Shown here in pieces: positions 53,807 through 62,639 of a stretch of 64,000 nucleotides of DNA. Numbering within the stretch: the first letter of the stretch is position 1; each line of letters begins with the position of its first letter. The translations under genes were made by a program, and so were the position numbers. Source of the DNA: Acinetobacter geminorum (GTDB lineage Bacteria > Pseudomonadota > Gammaproteobacteria > Pseudomonadales > Moraxellaceae); assembly GCF_013009345.1 (NCBI RefSeq), contig NZ_JABELE010000010.1, forward strand, positions 104,768 through 168,767, read 5' to 3'. The notes under the pieces are model-generated. The model did no database searches. It was not told the origin of the DNA and saw only the letters and a list, made by a program, of their open reading frames with translations.

Positions 53807-54469
53807 TTAAGAAGCCGCCACCAAACTGTCAAGGAGGTAAGGTGACAGTTTGTTCAAAATATAGCAAAACAGTTCAGCAGTCTTCTGAGTATCGTACAAA
53901 GCAGAGTGTGCTTCTTTACCATCGAACTCAATTCCAGCTTGAATACAGGCTTTAGCAAGCACAGTTTGTCCAAACATAACAGCACTTAAAGTAACCGTAT
54001 CCATCACTGAAAAACTATGGAATGGGTTTTGGTTTTTTGTGCTTGTACGTGCAATTGCTGCTTGCACAAAACCAAGGTCAAAATGCGCATTGTGGCCCAC
54101 TAAGACGGCATGTGTACAATGTTGCTGTTTACGAACTTCATTCACCGATTTAAAAATACGGCGTAATGCAGTGCGCTCATCTTCAGCCATTGCAATACGC
54201 ATTGGATTGAATGGATCAATACCAATAAAATCTAGCGAACGGCGATCGAGATTAGCCCCTTCAAACGGGTTAATATGTGCATGAAATGCTGGACCAGGGA
54301 CAAATTGTCCCTGAGCATCATACACAATTGGAATGCACGCAATTTCTAGCAATGCATCTGTCTGGGCATTAAAACCTGCCGTTTCAACGTCAACAACAAC
54401 AGGTAAGAAGCCACGAAAACGTTGGCCAATGACCGGGACAGAGGTTTCTTGTGTCACACTTTTCTCCAT
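53807..54469 (-). CDS. rnt: Ribonuclease T
   Basis: RNase T is a DnaQ-like 3'-5' exonuclease that matures 3' ends of tRNAs, 5S and 23S rRNA and turns over the CCA end. The 220 residues include the DEDD motifs VVDVETAGFNAQTDALLEIA, LVGHNAHFDLGFVQAA and the C-terminal HSALYDTQKTAELF, and the family-typical RFRGFLPVVVDVETAGF start. Its start lies within the end of pyrC (16-base overlap) and a tRNA-Glu gene follows at 18 bases, a fitting neighbour for a tRNA-processing enzyme. Confidence 0.95.
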   Translation of the reverse strand: MEKSVTQETSVPVIGQRFRGFLPVVVDVETAGFNAQTDALLEIACIPIVYDAQGQFVPGPAFHAHINPFEGANLDRRSLDFIGIDPFNPMRIAMAEDERTALRRIFKSVNEVRKQQHCTHAVLVGHNAHFDLGFVQAAIARTSTKNQNPFHSFSVMDTVTLSAVMFGQTVLAKACIQAGIEFDGKEAHSALYDTQKTAELFCYILNKLSPYLLDSLVAAS

Positions 54470-55488
54470 TGCAGCGTTTTCCCGGCATGCAGCGGGATAA
54501 TTTTTTGATCATCTAAATAATCAAAAGATTCTGGAACGAGGTTATCTTCTTTTACCAAAGTAATGGTAGAAGTATTACGTGGTAGGCCGTAGAAGTCTGC
54601 GCCAAAGTGGCTAGCAAAACCTTCTAAACGTTCTAGTTTACCCACTTGGTCAAATGCTTGAGCATAAAGTTCAATTGCATTAGGCGCACTATAACAGCCC
54701 GCACAGCCACACGCATTTTCTTTTGCATTTTGCGAGTGAGGAGCACTATCTGTACCCAAGAAAAATTTAGGGTTACCGCTCGTTGCAACTTCAAGCAAAG
54801 TGGTCTGGTGAGTTTGACGCTTTAAAATTGGCAAGCAATAGAAATGCGGTTTAATACCACCAACCAACATATCATTACGGTTAAATAATAAATGCTGAGG
54901 CGTAATCGTTGCAGCGACATTGCGATCTTGTTCTAAAACAAAGTGCGCAGCATCGCTTGTTGTGATGTGTTCAAGTACCACTTTAAGCTTTGGAAACTGT
55001 TTTAATAACGGTGATAAAACTTCGTCTAAGAAGCGTTTTTCACGGTCAAAAATATCAACGTGGTTATGAGTCACTTCACCATGAAGTAATAACGGAACTT
55101 GATGCTCTTCTAGTTGCTCAATGACCGCATAAACTTTACGAATGTCACTTACACCGTTATCAGAGTTAGTGGTCGCGCCCGCTGGATAAAGTTTAATGGC
55201 ATTTACATGTCCAGATTCTTTAATTTTACGAACTTCGTCTGGTGAGGTGAAATCAGTAAAATAAAGCACCATACGTGGGTCAAAGTTAAGACCCTCTGGA
55301 ACATGAGCAAGAATACGTTCACGGTAAGCCAATGCTTCTTCCACAGTTTTTACAGGTGGAACAAGGTTTGGCATACAGATCGCACGAGCAAATTGTTTGG
55401 CCAAATCAGGTACAGTACGTTTTAATGCTAAACCATCACGTAAATGTGCATGCCAGTCGTCTGGCTGGAGCAGGGTAATAGAATCCAA
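54454..55488 (-). CDS. pyrC: Dihydroorotase
   Basis: PyrC closes carbamoyl-aspartate to dihydroorotate in pyrimidine synthesis. The 344-residue class II enzyme shows the zinc-binding DDWHAHLRDG, the lysine to be carboxylated in AIKLYPAGATTNS, the histidines LLLHGEVTH and VLEHITTSDA, and the catalytic aspartate in GTDSAPH, followed by the typical CGCAGCY segment. It heads a probable operon with rnt and tRNA-Glu. The start ATG lies 130 bases from the divergent GGDEF gene. Confidence 0.97.
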   Translation of the reverse strand: MDSITLLQPDDWHAHLRDGLALKRTVPDLAKQFARAICMPNLVPPVKTVEEALAYRERILAHVPEGLNFDPRMVLYFTDFTSPDEVRKIKESGHVNAIKLYPAGATTNSDNGVSDIRKVYAVIEQLEEHQVPLLLHGEVTHNHVDIFDREKRFLDEVLSPLLKQFPKLKVVLEHITTSDAAHFVLEQDRNVAATITPQHLLFNRNDMLVGGIKPHFYCLPILKRQTHQTTLLEVATSGNPKFFLGTDSAPHSQNAKENACGCAGCYSAPNAIELYAQAFDQVGKLERLEGFASHFGADFYGLPRNTSTITLVKEDNLVPESFDYLDDQKIIPLHAGKTLQWRKV

Positions 55489-55619
55489 GGCAGTTCAAAC
55501 TTCGAAATAAAACAAATGATAATCGATAAAGTGTGAAAATGGTAACGAGAATTACGGACAAATGGCAAAATAAAGCGGCAGAGGCCTTAAAAAATAATGT
55601 TATATTTTGTTAATGTGTA

Positions 55620-56900
55620 ATGGGCAGGAATCAAGTAGTGGTAAATAGGGGAAATGTACATGAATTACTCAAAGCAAAGGAAGAAATAGAATATTTAGTA
55701 ACTCTACATACCCATCGTTATGCCAACATGCCTTTACCACACCAATTAGAAAAAAAATTCTGGTGTCTGAATCTTGAGCGAACTAAACAAAATATCTCAA
55801 AATTTTTAGCAAGTGGTGTTTTAACCTATCTTATTTTTATTTTGTTGGTGTTGCCAACCGACTACTTAGTGATAGGTAAGCCTTATATTACTCTGGACTT
55901 TATTCATTGTTTATTAAGTGCAATGAATATTGCGCTTGCGCTCTTACTATTTTGGATTTTTGCCAAATCTAAAAAGCTCTCCGAGCACTTTTATTTTGCT
56001 GCATGTAGCATTGTTTTTTTTAGCATTATTACAAGTGCAATGTTGTTGCTAAGCGTCGGAAATATGGCGCTTAAAAATCAGTCGATGTTGCTACTTTCAT
56101 TTTTATATATGCTTGGGTTTATCTTAAGTGGGATCAAGCCACTACATATGCTGTATGTAGGCTTATCAGCAGCAATATTGGTTTTTATTTTTCTTAATTT
56201 ACTCAACGTAAATTGTGATTATATTGCACTTGGTCGAGCCTTGTTCGGTACTTGTATTTTAGGTTTTTCAATTAGCACCATGCTTATCTCTAGGGAAAGA
56301 AGTCTTTTTTTAAATAATCAGCTTGCTGAACTTAATGAACAAATTTTACGTATTGAGGCATCTGAATTGCTTCATTTAAGCCAGCAAGACGCACTGACTA
56401 ATATCTCAAATCGACGTACTTTTGATGAGATGTTCGACTTTTTTTACTATCGTGCAAAACAAGAAAAGCGACCATTGGCCGTTTTGTTTATTGATATCGA
56501 TTTTTTTAAAAATTATAACGATTTTTATGGACATCAAATGGGGGATAAAGTTATCTCATCTATTGCTGCTGCAATTAAAAATTCGATTCGGCATGTTGAT
56601 TTTGTTGCCCGCTATGGAGGAGAAGAGTTTGTCGTGCTGTTACCGAAAACACCAGCTCAAGGCGCCTATGCAGTGGCTGCAAATATTTATAAAGCGATTG
56701 AGCGACAAGCCATTCCTCATGCAGCATCTTTAGTCTCTAAGCATGTCACGATTAGTTTAGGTTTTACTGTCTATACAGAAGGTTTTAAAGTAAATCAGGA
56801 AAAATTAATTCAAGCTGCGGATCAAGCTTTATACCGAGCTAAGCAGCTTGGACGTAACCAGATTTATTATCAACCTTTGGAAGTGGCTGAACTTGCGTGA
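55620..56900 (+). CDS. Membrane diguanylate cyclase (GGDEF)
   Basis: A 426-residue protein with six hydrophobic helices at about 65-235 and a C-terminal GGDEF domain at about 250-415. The active motif is GGEEF in RYGGEEFVVLLP, and the product-inhibition RxxD motif (RHVD) lies five residues before it, so feedback control is intact. Metal and substrate residues DIDFFKNYNDFYGHQMGD are present. It should make cyclic-di-GMP in response to an unknown membrane signal. Start is uncertain: ATG 55620 or GTG 55638 (AGGA eight bases upstream). No EAL partner is adjacent. Confidence 0.88.
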   Translation: MGRNQVVVNRGNVHELLKAKEEIEYLVTLHTHRYANMPLPHQLEKKFWCLNLERTKQNISKFLASGVLTYLIFILLVLPTDYLVIGKPYITLDFIHCLLSAMNIALALLLFWIFAKSKKLSEHFYFAACSIVFFSIITSAMLLLSVGNMALKNQSMLLLSFLYMLGFILSGIKPLHMLYVGLSAAILVFIFLNLLNVNCDYIALGRALFGTCILGFSISTMLISRERSLFLNNQLAELNEQILRIEASELLHLSQQDALTNISNRRTFDEMFDFFYYRAKQEKRPLAVLFIDIDFFKNYNDFYGHQMGDKVISSIAAAIKNSIRHVDFVARYGGEEFVVLLPKTPAQGAYAVAANIYKAIERQAIPHAASLVSKHVTISLGFTVYTEGFKVNQEKLIQAADQALYRAKQLGRNQIYYQPLEVAELA

Positions 56901-56923
56901 GCACAAATATTTGAAATAAAAAA

Positions 56924-56955
56924 GCCACCTGTGTCGGTGGCCTTTTATTAAGTAA
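56924..56955. terminator. Bidirectional terminator between the GGDEF gene and argG
   Basis: GCCACC (56924-56929) pairs with GGTGGC (56936-56941), flanked by an A run and TTTT; convergent genes. Confidence 0.75.
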
Positions 56956-56960
56956 GAAAA

Positions 56961-58304
56961 TTATTTTTTCTTGCTATCGAGTTGTGGCACAGCAGAACCT
57001 TGACCGATTGAAAGCAAACCAGCATCTGTATAGATACCAAGTTTTGCACGTGTATCGGTAATGTCGAGGTTACGCATAGTCAACTGACCAATACGGTCCA
57101 TTGGCGTAAACATTGAATCGCCTTTTTCCATTGTTAAACGTTCAGCTTCGTACGTTAAGTTTGGAGATTCAGTGTTCATGATGGTGTAGTCATTACCACG
57201 ACGAAGTTCAAGAGTTACTTCACCAGTAATCGCTTTAGCAACCCAACGCTGTGCAGTTTCACGCAACATAAGTGCTTGAGAGTCGAACCAGCGGCCTTGG
57301 TAAAGTAAACGACCTAAACGTAAACCGTTAATGCGGTATTGTTCGATCGTATCTTCATTATGAATACCAGTAACCAAACGCTCATAAGCAATATGAAGAA
57401 GAGCCATACCTGGTGCTTCATAAATACCACGAGATTTCGCTTCGATAATACGGTTTTCGATTTGGTCAGACATACCTAAACCATGACGGCCACCAATACG
57501 GTTTGCTTCAAGAATAAGCTCTACCGGATTGTCAAAAGTTTGACCGTTTAATGCAACAGGTACACCTTCTTCAAAACGTACAGTCACTTCTTCTGGAGTA
57601 ATTTCAACTTCATCTTTCCAGAAAGCAACGCCCATAATTGGGTCAACGATTTTGATACCAGCATTTAGGTATTCAAGATCTTTTGCTTCGTGAGTCGCGC
57701 CCAACATGTTTGAGTCAGTCGAGTACGCTTTTTCTTTTGACATTTTGTAGTCAAAACCGTTGTCGATCAGGAACTGTGACATTTCTGCACGGCCACCGAG
57801 CTCATCGATGAAGTTTTGATCTAACCAAGGCTTATAAATTTTAAGATTCGGGTTAGTCAATAAGCCATAACGATAGAAACGTTCAATATCGTTACCTTTA
57901 TAAGTTGAACCGTCACCCCAGATGTTTACGTCATCTTCTTTCATTGCAGTAACTAACATTGTACCTGTTACTGCACGACCTAATGGAGTCGTATTGAAAT
58001 AAGGAACACCACCTGTACTGATATGGAATGCACCACACTGAATCGCAGCAATACCTTCAAGCGCAAGTTGTAAGCGGCAGTCAATTAAGCGAGCTTTTAC
58101 AGCGCCGTATTGTTCTGCTTTCTTTGGAATTGCATCGTAGTCATCTTCATCAGGCTGACCTAAGTTTGCAGTATATGCATAAGGTTCTGCGCCTTTTTGT
58201 TTCATCCACAATAAGGCAGCTGAAGTGTCTAGGCCTCCGGAGAAGGCAATCCCAACTTTTTTGCCTACTGGTACATGCTGCAAGATAGTTGCATTATCAG
58301 TCAT
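56961..58304 (-). CDS. argG: Argininosuccinate synthase
   Basis: ArgG joins citrulline and aspartate using ATP in arginine synthesis. The 447-residue chain belongs to the longer E. coli-type subfamily. It has the PP-loop FSGGLDTSAALLW, ANLGQPDEDDYDAIP, GCRL-like DCRLQLALEG, RAVTGTMLV and GDGSTYKGNDIERFYRYG. ATG 58304 is used because AGGA lies six bases upstream; ATG 58319 would add five residues. No other arg gene is in the window, typical of a scattered regulon in this genus. Confidence 0.97.
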   Translation of the reverse strand: MTDNATILQHVPVGKKVGIAFSGGLDTSAALLWMKQKGAEPYAYTANLGQPDEDDYDAIPKKAEQYGAVKARLIDCRLQLALEGIAAIQCGAFHISTGGVPYFNTTPLGRAVTGTMLVTAMKEDDVNIWGDGSTYKGNDIERFYRYGLLTNPNLKIYKPWLDQNFIDELGGRAEMSQFLIDNGFDYKMSKEKAYSTDSNMLGATHEAKDLEYLNAGIKIVDPIMGVAFWKDEVEITPEEVTVRFEEGVPVALNGQTFDNPVELILEANRIGGRHGLGMSDQIENRIIEAKSRGIYEAPGMALLHIAYERLVTGIHNEDTIEQYRINGLRLGRLLYQGRWFDSQALMLRETAQRWVAKAITGEVTLELRRGNDYTIMNTESPNLTYEAERLTMEKGDSMFTPMDRIGQLTMRNLDITDTRAKLGIYTDAGLLSIGQGSAVPQLDSKKK

Positions 58305-58616
58305 TGCTAATCCTAACATTTATGAAAAAGACCCCATATAGGCGGTCTTGAGAATTCTGAATGGCGGCTATTGTAGCACTATTCATGGTGCTTTTTTTCG
58401 CAAAAAAAGCATTAATTCACTTGTTCTGATTTGAAGTTTTAATTTGATAAAAAATATAAGGCTATTTATAGAATAAGAAGAAGTGAATGAAGTATTGTTC
58501 TTTAATAAATGGATTGACCATAAGCTCCGATAAATTTCTTTGCTTGGTCATCCAAAATTATCAAAAAAGTATTAAAGTACTATGCAACAAGTTGCAAAAA
58601 ATTATTGGGACGCAGC
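58305..58616. other. Intergenic region between argG and fadH
   Basis: About 310 AT-rich bases hold the divergent promoters of argG and fadH. One AT-rich hairpin is visible at 58389-58412 (TGCTTTTTTT with a near-complement CAAAAAAAGCA). An open frame at 58487-58672 crosses into fadH and looks spurious. No other gene seen. Confidence 0.5.
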
Positions 58617-60647
58617 ATGACAAGTTACGCCAATTTATTAAAACCATTACATCTAGGCTTTACCACCATTAAAAACCGTGTGGTGATGGGTTCTATGCAT
58701 ACGGGGCTTGAAGACCGTTTTTACAATTACCCAAAGCTGGCAGCTTATTTTGAAGAGCGCGCAAAAGGTGGGGTTGGCCTGATTGTGACAGGTGGTATTT
58801 CACCGAACCGTCAAGGATGGTTAGCACCTGCTGGCGGAACCATGAATAGCTTATTTGATATTCCACAGCATCGTCTGGTTACACATGCTGTGCATAAACA
58901 TGGTTCTAAAATCTTAATGCAAATTTTGCATGCGGGCAGATATGGTTATCAACCGTTTGTAGTGTCTTCAACAGCCATTAAATCTCCAATTTCCCCATTT
59001 AAACCACGCCAGCTTTCTGAAAAAAATATTCTGAGCACAATAGAAGATTACGCACAGTGCGCTGACATTGCCAAAAAAGCAGGTTATGACGGTGTCGAAA
59101 TTATGGGCTCGGAAGGTTATTTAATTAACCAGTTTTTAAGTCGTCACGTGAACCAGCGGACTGACCGTTGGGGTGGTGAAATTGAAAACCGTATGCGCTT
59201 TCCAGTCGAGATTGTTAAAGCGATTCGTGCCAAAGTCGGTGAGAAGTTTATTATCTGTTTCCGCTTGTCATTACTTGATTTAGTCCATGACGGTAACACC
59301 ATGCAAGAGGTGGTGACTGTAGCCAAAGCTTTAGAAAAAGCAGGGGTGACTTTATTAAATACCGGCATTGGCTGGCATGAAGCTCGAGTTCCGACCATTG
59401 TAACATCTGTGCCTCGTGCAGCTTTTGTCGACTATACTGCTCATGTAAAACAACATATCTCTATTCCGATTATTGCGTCAAATCGCATTAACATGCCTGA
59501 AAATGCCGAAGAAATTTTGGCAACTGGCAAAGCAGATATGGTTCAAATGGCACGCCCTTTATTGGCCGATGCGTTTTGGGTAAATAAAACTGCGACTAAC
59601 CGTGTTGATGAAATTAATACCTGTATTGCATGTAACCAAGCCTGTTTAGATCATGCTTTTAAAAATAAGCGTGTGTCTTGTTTGGTTAACCCACGTGCAG
59701 GACATGAAACTGAACTGGTCTATTTAAAGACTAAACAGCCTAAGCGAATTGCAGTTGTGGGCGGCGGAGTAGCGGGTATGTCGGCGGCAACTGTTGCTGC
59801 AAGCCGTGGCCATGCAGTGACGCTGTTTGAGGCAACTTCAGATGTAGGTGGTCAGTTTAACTTTGCCAAAGTTGTACCGGGCAAAGAAGAATTTCACGAA
59901 ACGATCCGCTACTTTAAAGTCCAACTGGAAAAAACTGGAGTGGACGTACGTTTAAATACTCGCGTAAATCGTGAGCAGCTTGAACGCGAAGGTTTTGATG
60001 AAGTGATTGTTGCAACAGGTGTAATCCCTCGTGCATTAAAAATTGAAGGAAGTGACGCGCCACAAGTCCTTTCTTATGCTCAAGTTTTGAAAGGGGCAGA
60101 AGTCGGGCAAAAAGTTGCAGTGATTGGTGCGGGTGGTATTGGTTTTGACGTGTCAGAGTTTTTACTTAAACCGCCACATCAACCACAGCCTCAACCTTTG
60201 GCTGATTGGCAACGTGAATGGGGTGTAGATCCAGATCCGAACTATGTTTCTGAAGGTGGTATGCAGCCGCCTGAAGTTGAACCAGCAATCCGTGAAATTT
60301 ATTTACTACAACGTAAAACAACACCACTTGGTATTGGCCTTGGCAAGACTTCGGGTTGGGTACACCGTGCACAGCTTAAAAAGCATGGCGTACGTATGCT
60401 GCGTGGTGTGCAATATAAAGCAGTCACTGATGAAGGGCTTTGGATTGAGCATAATGGACAAGATCAACTTTTACGTGTAGACACTGTGGTGGTGTGTGCA
60501 GGTCAAGAGTCGGTAAAAGACTTGATGCCAAAAGAAGGTGAGTCGACTATAGCGAACTACCATATTATTGGTGGTGCAAAGCTCGCAGCAGAGCTAGATG
60601 CGAAGCGTGCGATCAAAGAAGGAGCAGAATTGGCTGCGCAACTGTAA
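58617..60647 (+). CDS. fadH: 2,4-dienoyl-CoA reductase (FadH)
   Basis: FadH reduces 2,4-dienoyl-CoA esters with NADPH during beta-oxidation of unsaturated fatty acids. The 676-residue protein has an N-terminal old-yellow-enzyme barrel (IKNRVVMGSMHTGLED, LQILHAGRYGYQP, GSEGYLINQFLS), a four-cysteine iron-sulfur motif (CIACNQAC then later VSCLVNP) at about 335-355, and a C-terminal FAD/NADPH half with AVVGGGVAGMSAA and AVIGAGGIGFDVSEFL. ATG 58617 follows GGGA by six bases; the in-frame TTG at 58605 is less likely. It is monocistronic. Confidence 0.95.
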   Translation: MTSYANLLKPLHLGFTTIKNRVVMGSMHTGLEDRFYNYPKLAAYFEERAKGGVGLIVTGGISPNRQGWLAPAGGTMNSLFDIPQHRLVTHAVHKHGSKILMQILHAGRYGYQPFVVSSTAIKSPISPFKPRQLSEKNILSTIEDYAQCADIAKKAGYDGVEIMGSEGYLINQFLSRHVNQRTDRWGGEIENRMRFPVEIVKAIRAKVGEKFIICFRLSLLDLVHDGNTMQEVVTVAKALEKAGVTLLNTGIGWHEARVPTIVTSVPRAAFVDYTAHVKQHISIPIIASNRINMPENAEEILATGKADMVQMARPLLADAFWVNKTATNRVDEINTCIACNQACLDHAFKNKRVSCLVNPRAGHETELVYLKTKQPKRIAVVGGGVAGMSAATVAASRGHAVTLFEATSDVGGQFNFAKVVPGKEEFHETIRYFKVQLEKTGVDVRLNTRVNREQLEREGFDEVIVATGVIPRALKIEGSDAPQVLSYAQVLKGAEVGQKVAVIGAGGIGFDVSEFLLKPPHQPQPQPLADWQREWGVDPDPNYVSEGGMQPPEVEPAIREIYLLQRKTTPLGIGLGKTSGWVHRAQLKKHGVRMLRGVQYKAVTDEGLWIEHNGQDQLLRVDTVVVCAGQESVKDLMPKEGESTIANYHIIGGAKLAAELDAKRAIKEGAELAAQL

Positions 60648-60694
60648 AATTGATGAAACAATATGCACTTGAACACAAAGCGATGATATTTTTC

Positions 60695-60723
60695 TTGAAT
60701 AAAATGAATAAGCTTTGTATTCT
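60695..60723 (+). promoter_or_regulatory. Promoter of tRNA-Ser
   Basis: TTGAAT (60695-60700), a 17-base spacer and TATTCT (60718-60723), starting about ten bases before the mature tRNA. Confidence 0.6.
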
Positions 60724-60732
60724 TACGCACAT

Positions 60733-60822
60733 GGAAGCGTGGCAGAGCGGTTTAATGCACCGGTCTTGAAAACCGACGAGGGTGTGAGTCCTCCGTGAGT
60801 TCGAATCTCACCGCTTCCGCCA
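60733..60822 (+). tRNA. serT: tRNA-Ser (anticodon TGA)
   Basis: 90 bases with encoded CCA (60820-60822). Acceptor stem GGAAGCG pairs with CGCTTCC; long variable arm (GAGGGTGTGAGTCCTC) marks a class II tRNA; anticodon loop CTTGAAA gives TGA; T arm GAGTTCGAATCTC. Serine tRNA genes are frequent integration sites; no duplicated tRNA end is seen in this window. Confidence 0.96.
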
Positions 60823-60828
60823 AATTCG

Positions 60829-60860
60829 AAAAGCCCCTGTTAATAGCAGGGGCTTTTTTT
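60829..60860 (+). terminator. Intrinsic terminator of tRNA-Ser
   Basis: AAAAGCCCCTG (60829-60839) pairs with CAGGGGCTTTT (60847-60857), seven-base loop, then T run. Confidence 0.88.
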
Positions 60861-60939
60861 ATATCTATTATTTTACCCCTCATCTTACCCTCCATAAAAA
60901 TTTGGATTGAGTTGGGCAAATTTAGTTTTCATCTTAATT

Positions 60940-61113
60940 TTATATTGTGTAGTTAATCGCACCCTCATAATGGTCAATATCTTGTAATTGTTTGATGAAT
61001 TCTTTCGGGGCGACTATTGCTGCTATATGTATAATTATGGGTAGAATAGCTCCTTATAATACTAATCCCTTTGCATCACTAACTTGCAAAGTAAAATCGC
61101 CTGATATGTACCA
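60940..61113 (-). pseudogene. Remnant of an unidentified gene, C-terminal part
   Basis: On the minus strand a frame reads protein-like sequence for about 57 codons, from a TGG near 61113 (YISGDFTLQVSDAKGLVL), across an internal TAA, and on through GAILPIIIHI and APKEFIKQLQDIDHYEGAI to a stop at 60940-60942. There is no start codon with a ribosome-binding site and no upstream continuation. The balanced composition on both sides of the stop suggests a truncated gene that has decayed. The family is not recognised. Its place 120 bases past a tRNA-Ser gene would fit the trace of an excised or eroded element. Confidence 0.4.
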
Positions 61114-61141
61114 AATTTAAATTAAGAGATATGGATAATTC

Positions 61142-61507
61142 ATGAATTTAATAAATCACAGTAGTAAGTTCTTTCTTGCAATTTTTCTTATGATGAATCT
61201 TTCAAATACATATGCAGCAAAAATACAGGCTGTAGATGCTGGAGTACAGGAGGGTGCTGTAGATGTAATGGGAGCTGCTGGAGCAGAAGATTTAGGTGGG
61301 CAAGAGGATATATGCCGTGCTGACGAGGCATGTGATGTTGCATCTGCTGTTTCTGAAGATGAAATGTACGGTGGCATTCAACAAGAATATGTCGTAAAAG
61401 GCTGTAAGGTAACAATCTACAACGATGGGCCTGTGAAAATGGTCAATGTAAAGACGGATCAACCATGTGATGCTCCACTTCCTAAAGACCATAAATTTTC
61501 TAGATAG
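61142..61507 (+). CDS. Exported cysteine-containing protein of unknown function
   Basis: An unrecognised 121-residue protein. The signal peptide (KFFLAIFLMMNLSNTYA) is followed by a low-complexity Ala/Gly/Glu/Val region and a C-terminal half with four cysteines (ICRADEAC, KGCKVTIYN, QPCDAP), enough for two disulfides in the periplasm. The ATG follows AGAGATATGG at a long spacing. The G/A-rich middle differs from the surrounding genes. It stands between the tRNA-Ser region and a convergent M48 protease gene and could be horizontally acquired or a lineage-specific orphan. Confidence 0.6.
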   Translation: MNLINHSSKFFLAIFLMMNLSNTYAAKIQAVDAGVQEGAVDVMGAAGAEDLGGQEDICRADEACDVASAVSEDEMYGGIQQEYVVKGCKVTIYNDGPVKMVNVKTDQPCDAPLPKDHKFSR

Positions 61508-61518
61508 TCTCTGTGTAC

Positions 61519-62619
61519 CTATAAATTATTTTGTGCGCCTTTCTGTTTTTTCTCAAAATCATGAACCATTCGAATACGCTCTTCGGTTGCAGGATGAGAG
61601 GATAAAGCATCAAGAACAGCTGTAGATAATTTATTAGCTGAAGATTCTTCTTGAGAAGTTGCTGGGTTGGCCTGACTCTTTTTATCGATACCTTCTTCTG
61701 TTGTATCGCTTAAACGTTGTAAGAAATTTGCAAAGTGCGAGACTTTTATATGCTTCCTATCCATCAGCTGTAAAGCATATAGATCGGCTTCGGACTCAAA
61801 TTTACGTGAGTAATTTGCACCAATCATAGCGGCAGGTAATGACGTAAATAAGTCTGAATTATCTCCGGTCATTGCAATGTATAATATACTTAGGCCTAAA
61901 CTCGTTAACCCTTGTTGCAAACTATGGCGATAAACCAAATGGCCTTGTTCATGGGCTAATACGCCTAAGATTTCCTGATTCGTATGCGCTAATTTGATCA
62001 GTTCATCTGTGATAATAATCGTATTATTGGGTAGCGCTACAGCATTTGCCCCTAACTGATTACCTTTACGGAAGACTAATTTGGCTGGTTTGTTTTCAGC
62101 AACAGTATTCAAATATTGTTTAGTAATTTGATCTTTTTGAGTTTGTGCTAATTGGCTGGGTGCAGTCCAATTATTTAATACGTAATTCTCGGCTTCATCA
62201 CCTAGTTTCTTTAAAGTATTCTCAGGTAATTGAAAAGCAAGATAATGGGACGTTGCTGGAACCCCCCATTTGACTAGACTGATCGCAAAAGTAATCACAA
62301 AAATTACACTAAAAAGAATAAGACCCGGAGAACGTTCAAATTTCCAGATCGAATGTTGAACCTTTTTAGTTGTGTAATTAAACCATTCAGGTAATGCACT
62401 ATGAAATTCAATCCGTGCATCATCAGATAATTCAATTACTGGGTGTAACTGTCCCAGCGCACCAATCAATTTCATATCAGTATATTGATAATGACGCTGA
62501 AGTTCTAATTGCTCACCATACCGAATTAGAACTTCAGATTCAGATTGAGCTGAAATCTGAGCAGGGTATGGTTTAGAAACTAGGCCATCATAGAAAGTGA
62601 TATCTACTGCGTGGGACAT
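61519..62619 (-). CDS. M48-family membrane metalloprotease
   Basis: A 366-residue zinc protease of the M48 family. The N-terminal 80 residues are a beta-rich domain, a transmembrane helix covers about 100-117 and the catalytic domain follows with HEQGH at 223-227 and the third ligand E277 in FESEADLYAL. A Ser/Lys-rich loop and SSHPATEERI, the usual M48 end motif, follow. It is similar in kind to Oma1/BepA-like envelope quality-control proteases. The DUF898 membrane gene starts the same transcript, 20 bases upstream, so the pair probably work together. Confidence 0.88.
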   Translation of the reverse strand: MSHAVDITFYDGLVSKPYPAQISAQSESEVLIRYGEQLELQRHYQYTDMKLIGALGQLHPVIELSDDARIEFHSALPEWFNYTTKKVQHSIWKFERSPGLILFSVIFVITFAISLVKWGVPATSHYLAFQLPENTLKKLGDEAENYVLNNWTAPSQLAQTQKDQITKQYLNTVAENKPAKLVFRKGNQLGANAVALPNNTIIITDELIKLAHTNQEILGVLAHEQGHLVYRHSLQQGLTSLGLSILYIAMTGDNSDLFTSLPAAMIGANYSRKFESEADLYALQLMDRKHIKVSHFANFLQRLSDTTEEGIDKKSQANPATSQEESSANKLSTAVLDALSSHPATEERIRMVHDFEKKQKGAQNNL

Positions 62620-62639
62620 AAATTATTAAACTCAGATTA

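Noticed and set aside
58487..58672. 61-codon plus frame upstream of fadH
   Set aside because: No ribosome-binding site, runs into fadH in another frame, and composition is typical of AT-rich intergenic DNA.
60820..61140. Attachment-site duplication of the tRNA-Ser 3' end
   Set aside because: No second copy of the tRNA end was found in the window, so an integrated island is not supported.
61156..61492. Three minus-strand frames opposite the exported orphan
   Set aside because: They mirror the low-complexity region of the plus-strand gene, which has a signal peptide and better composition.
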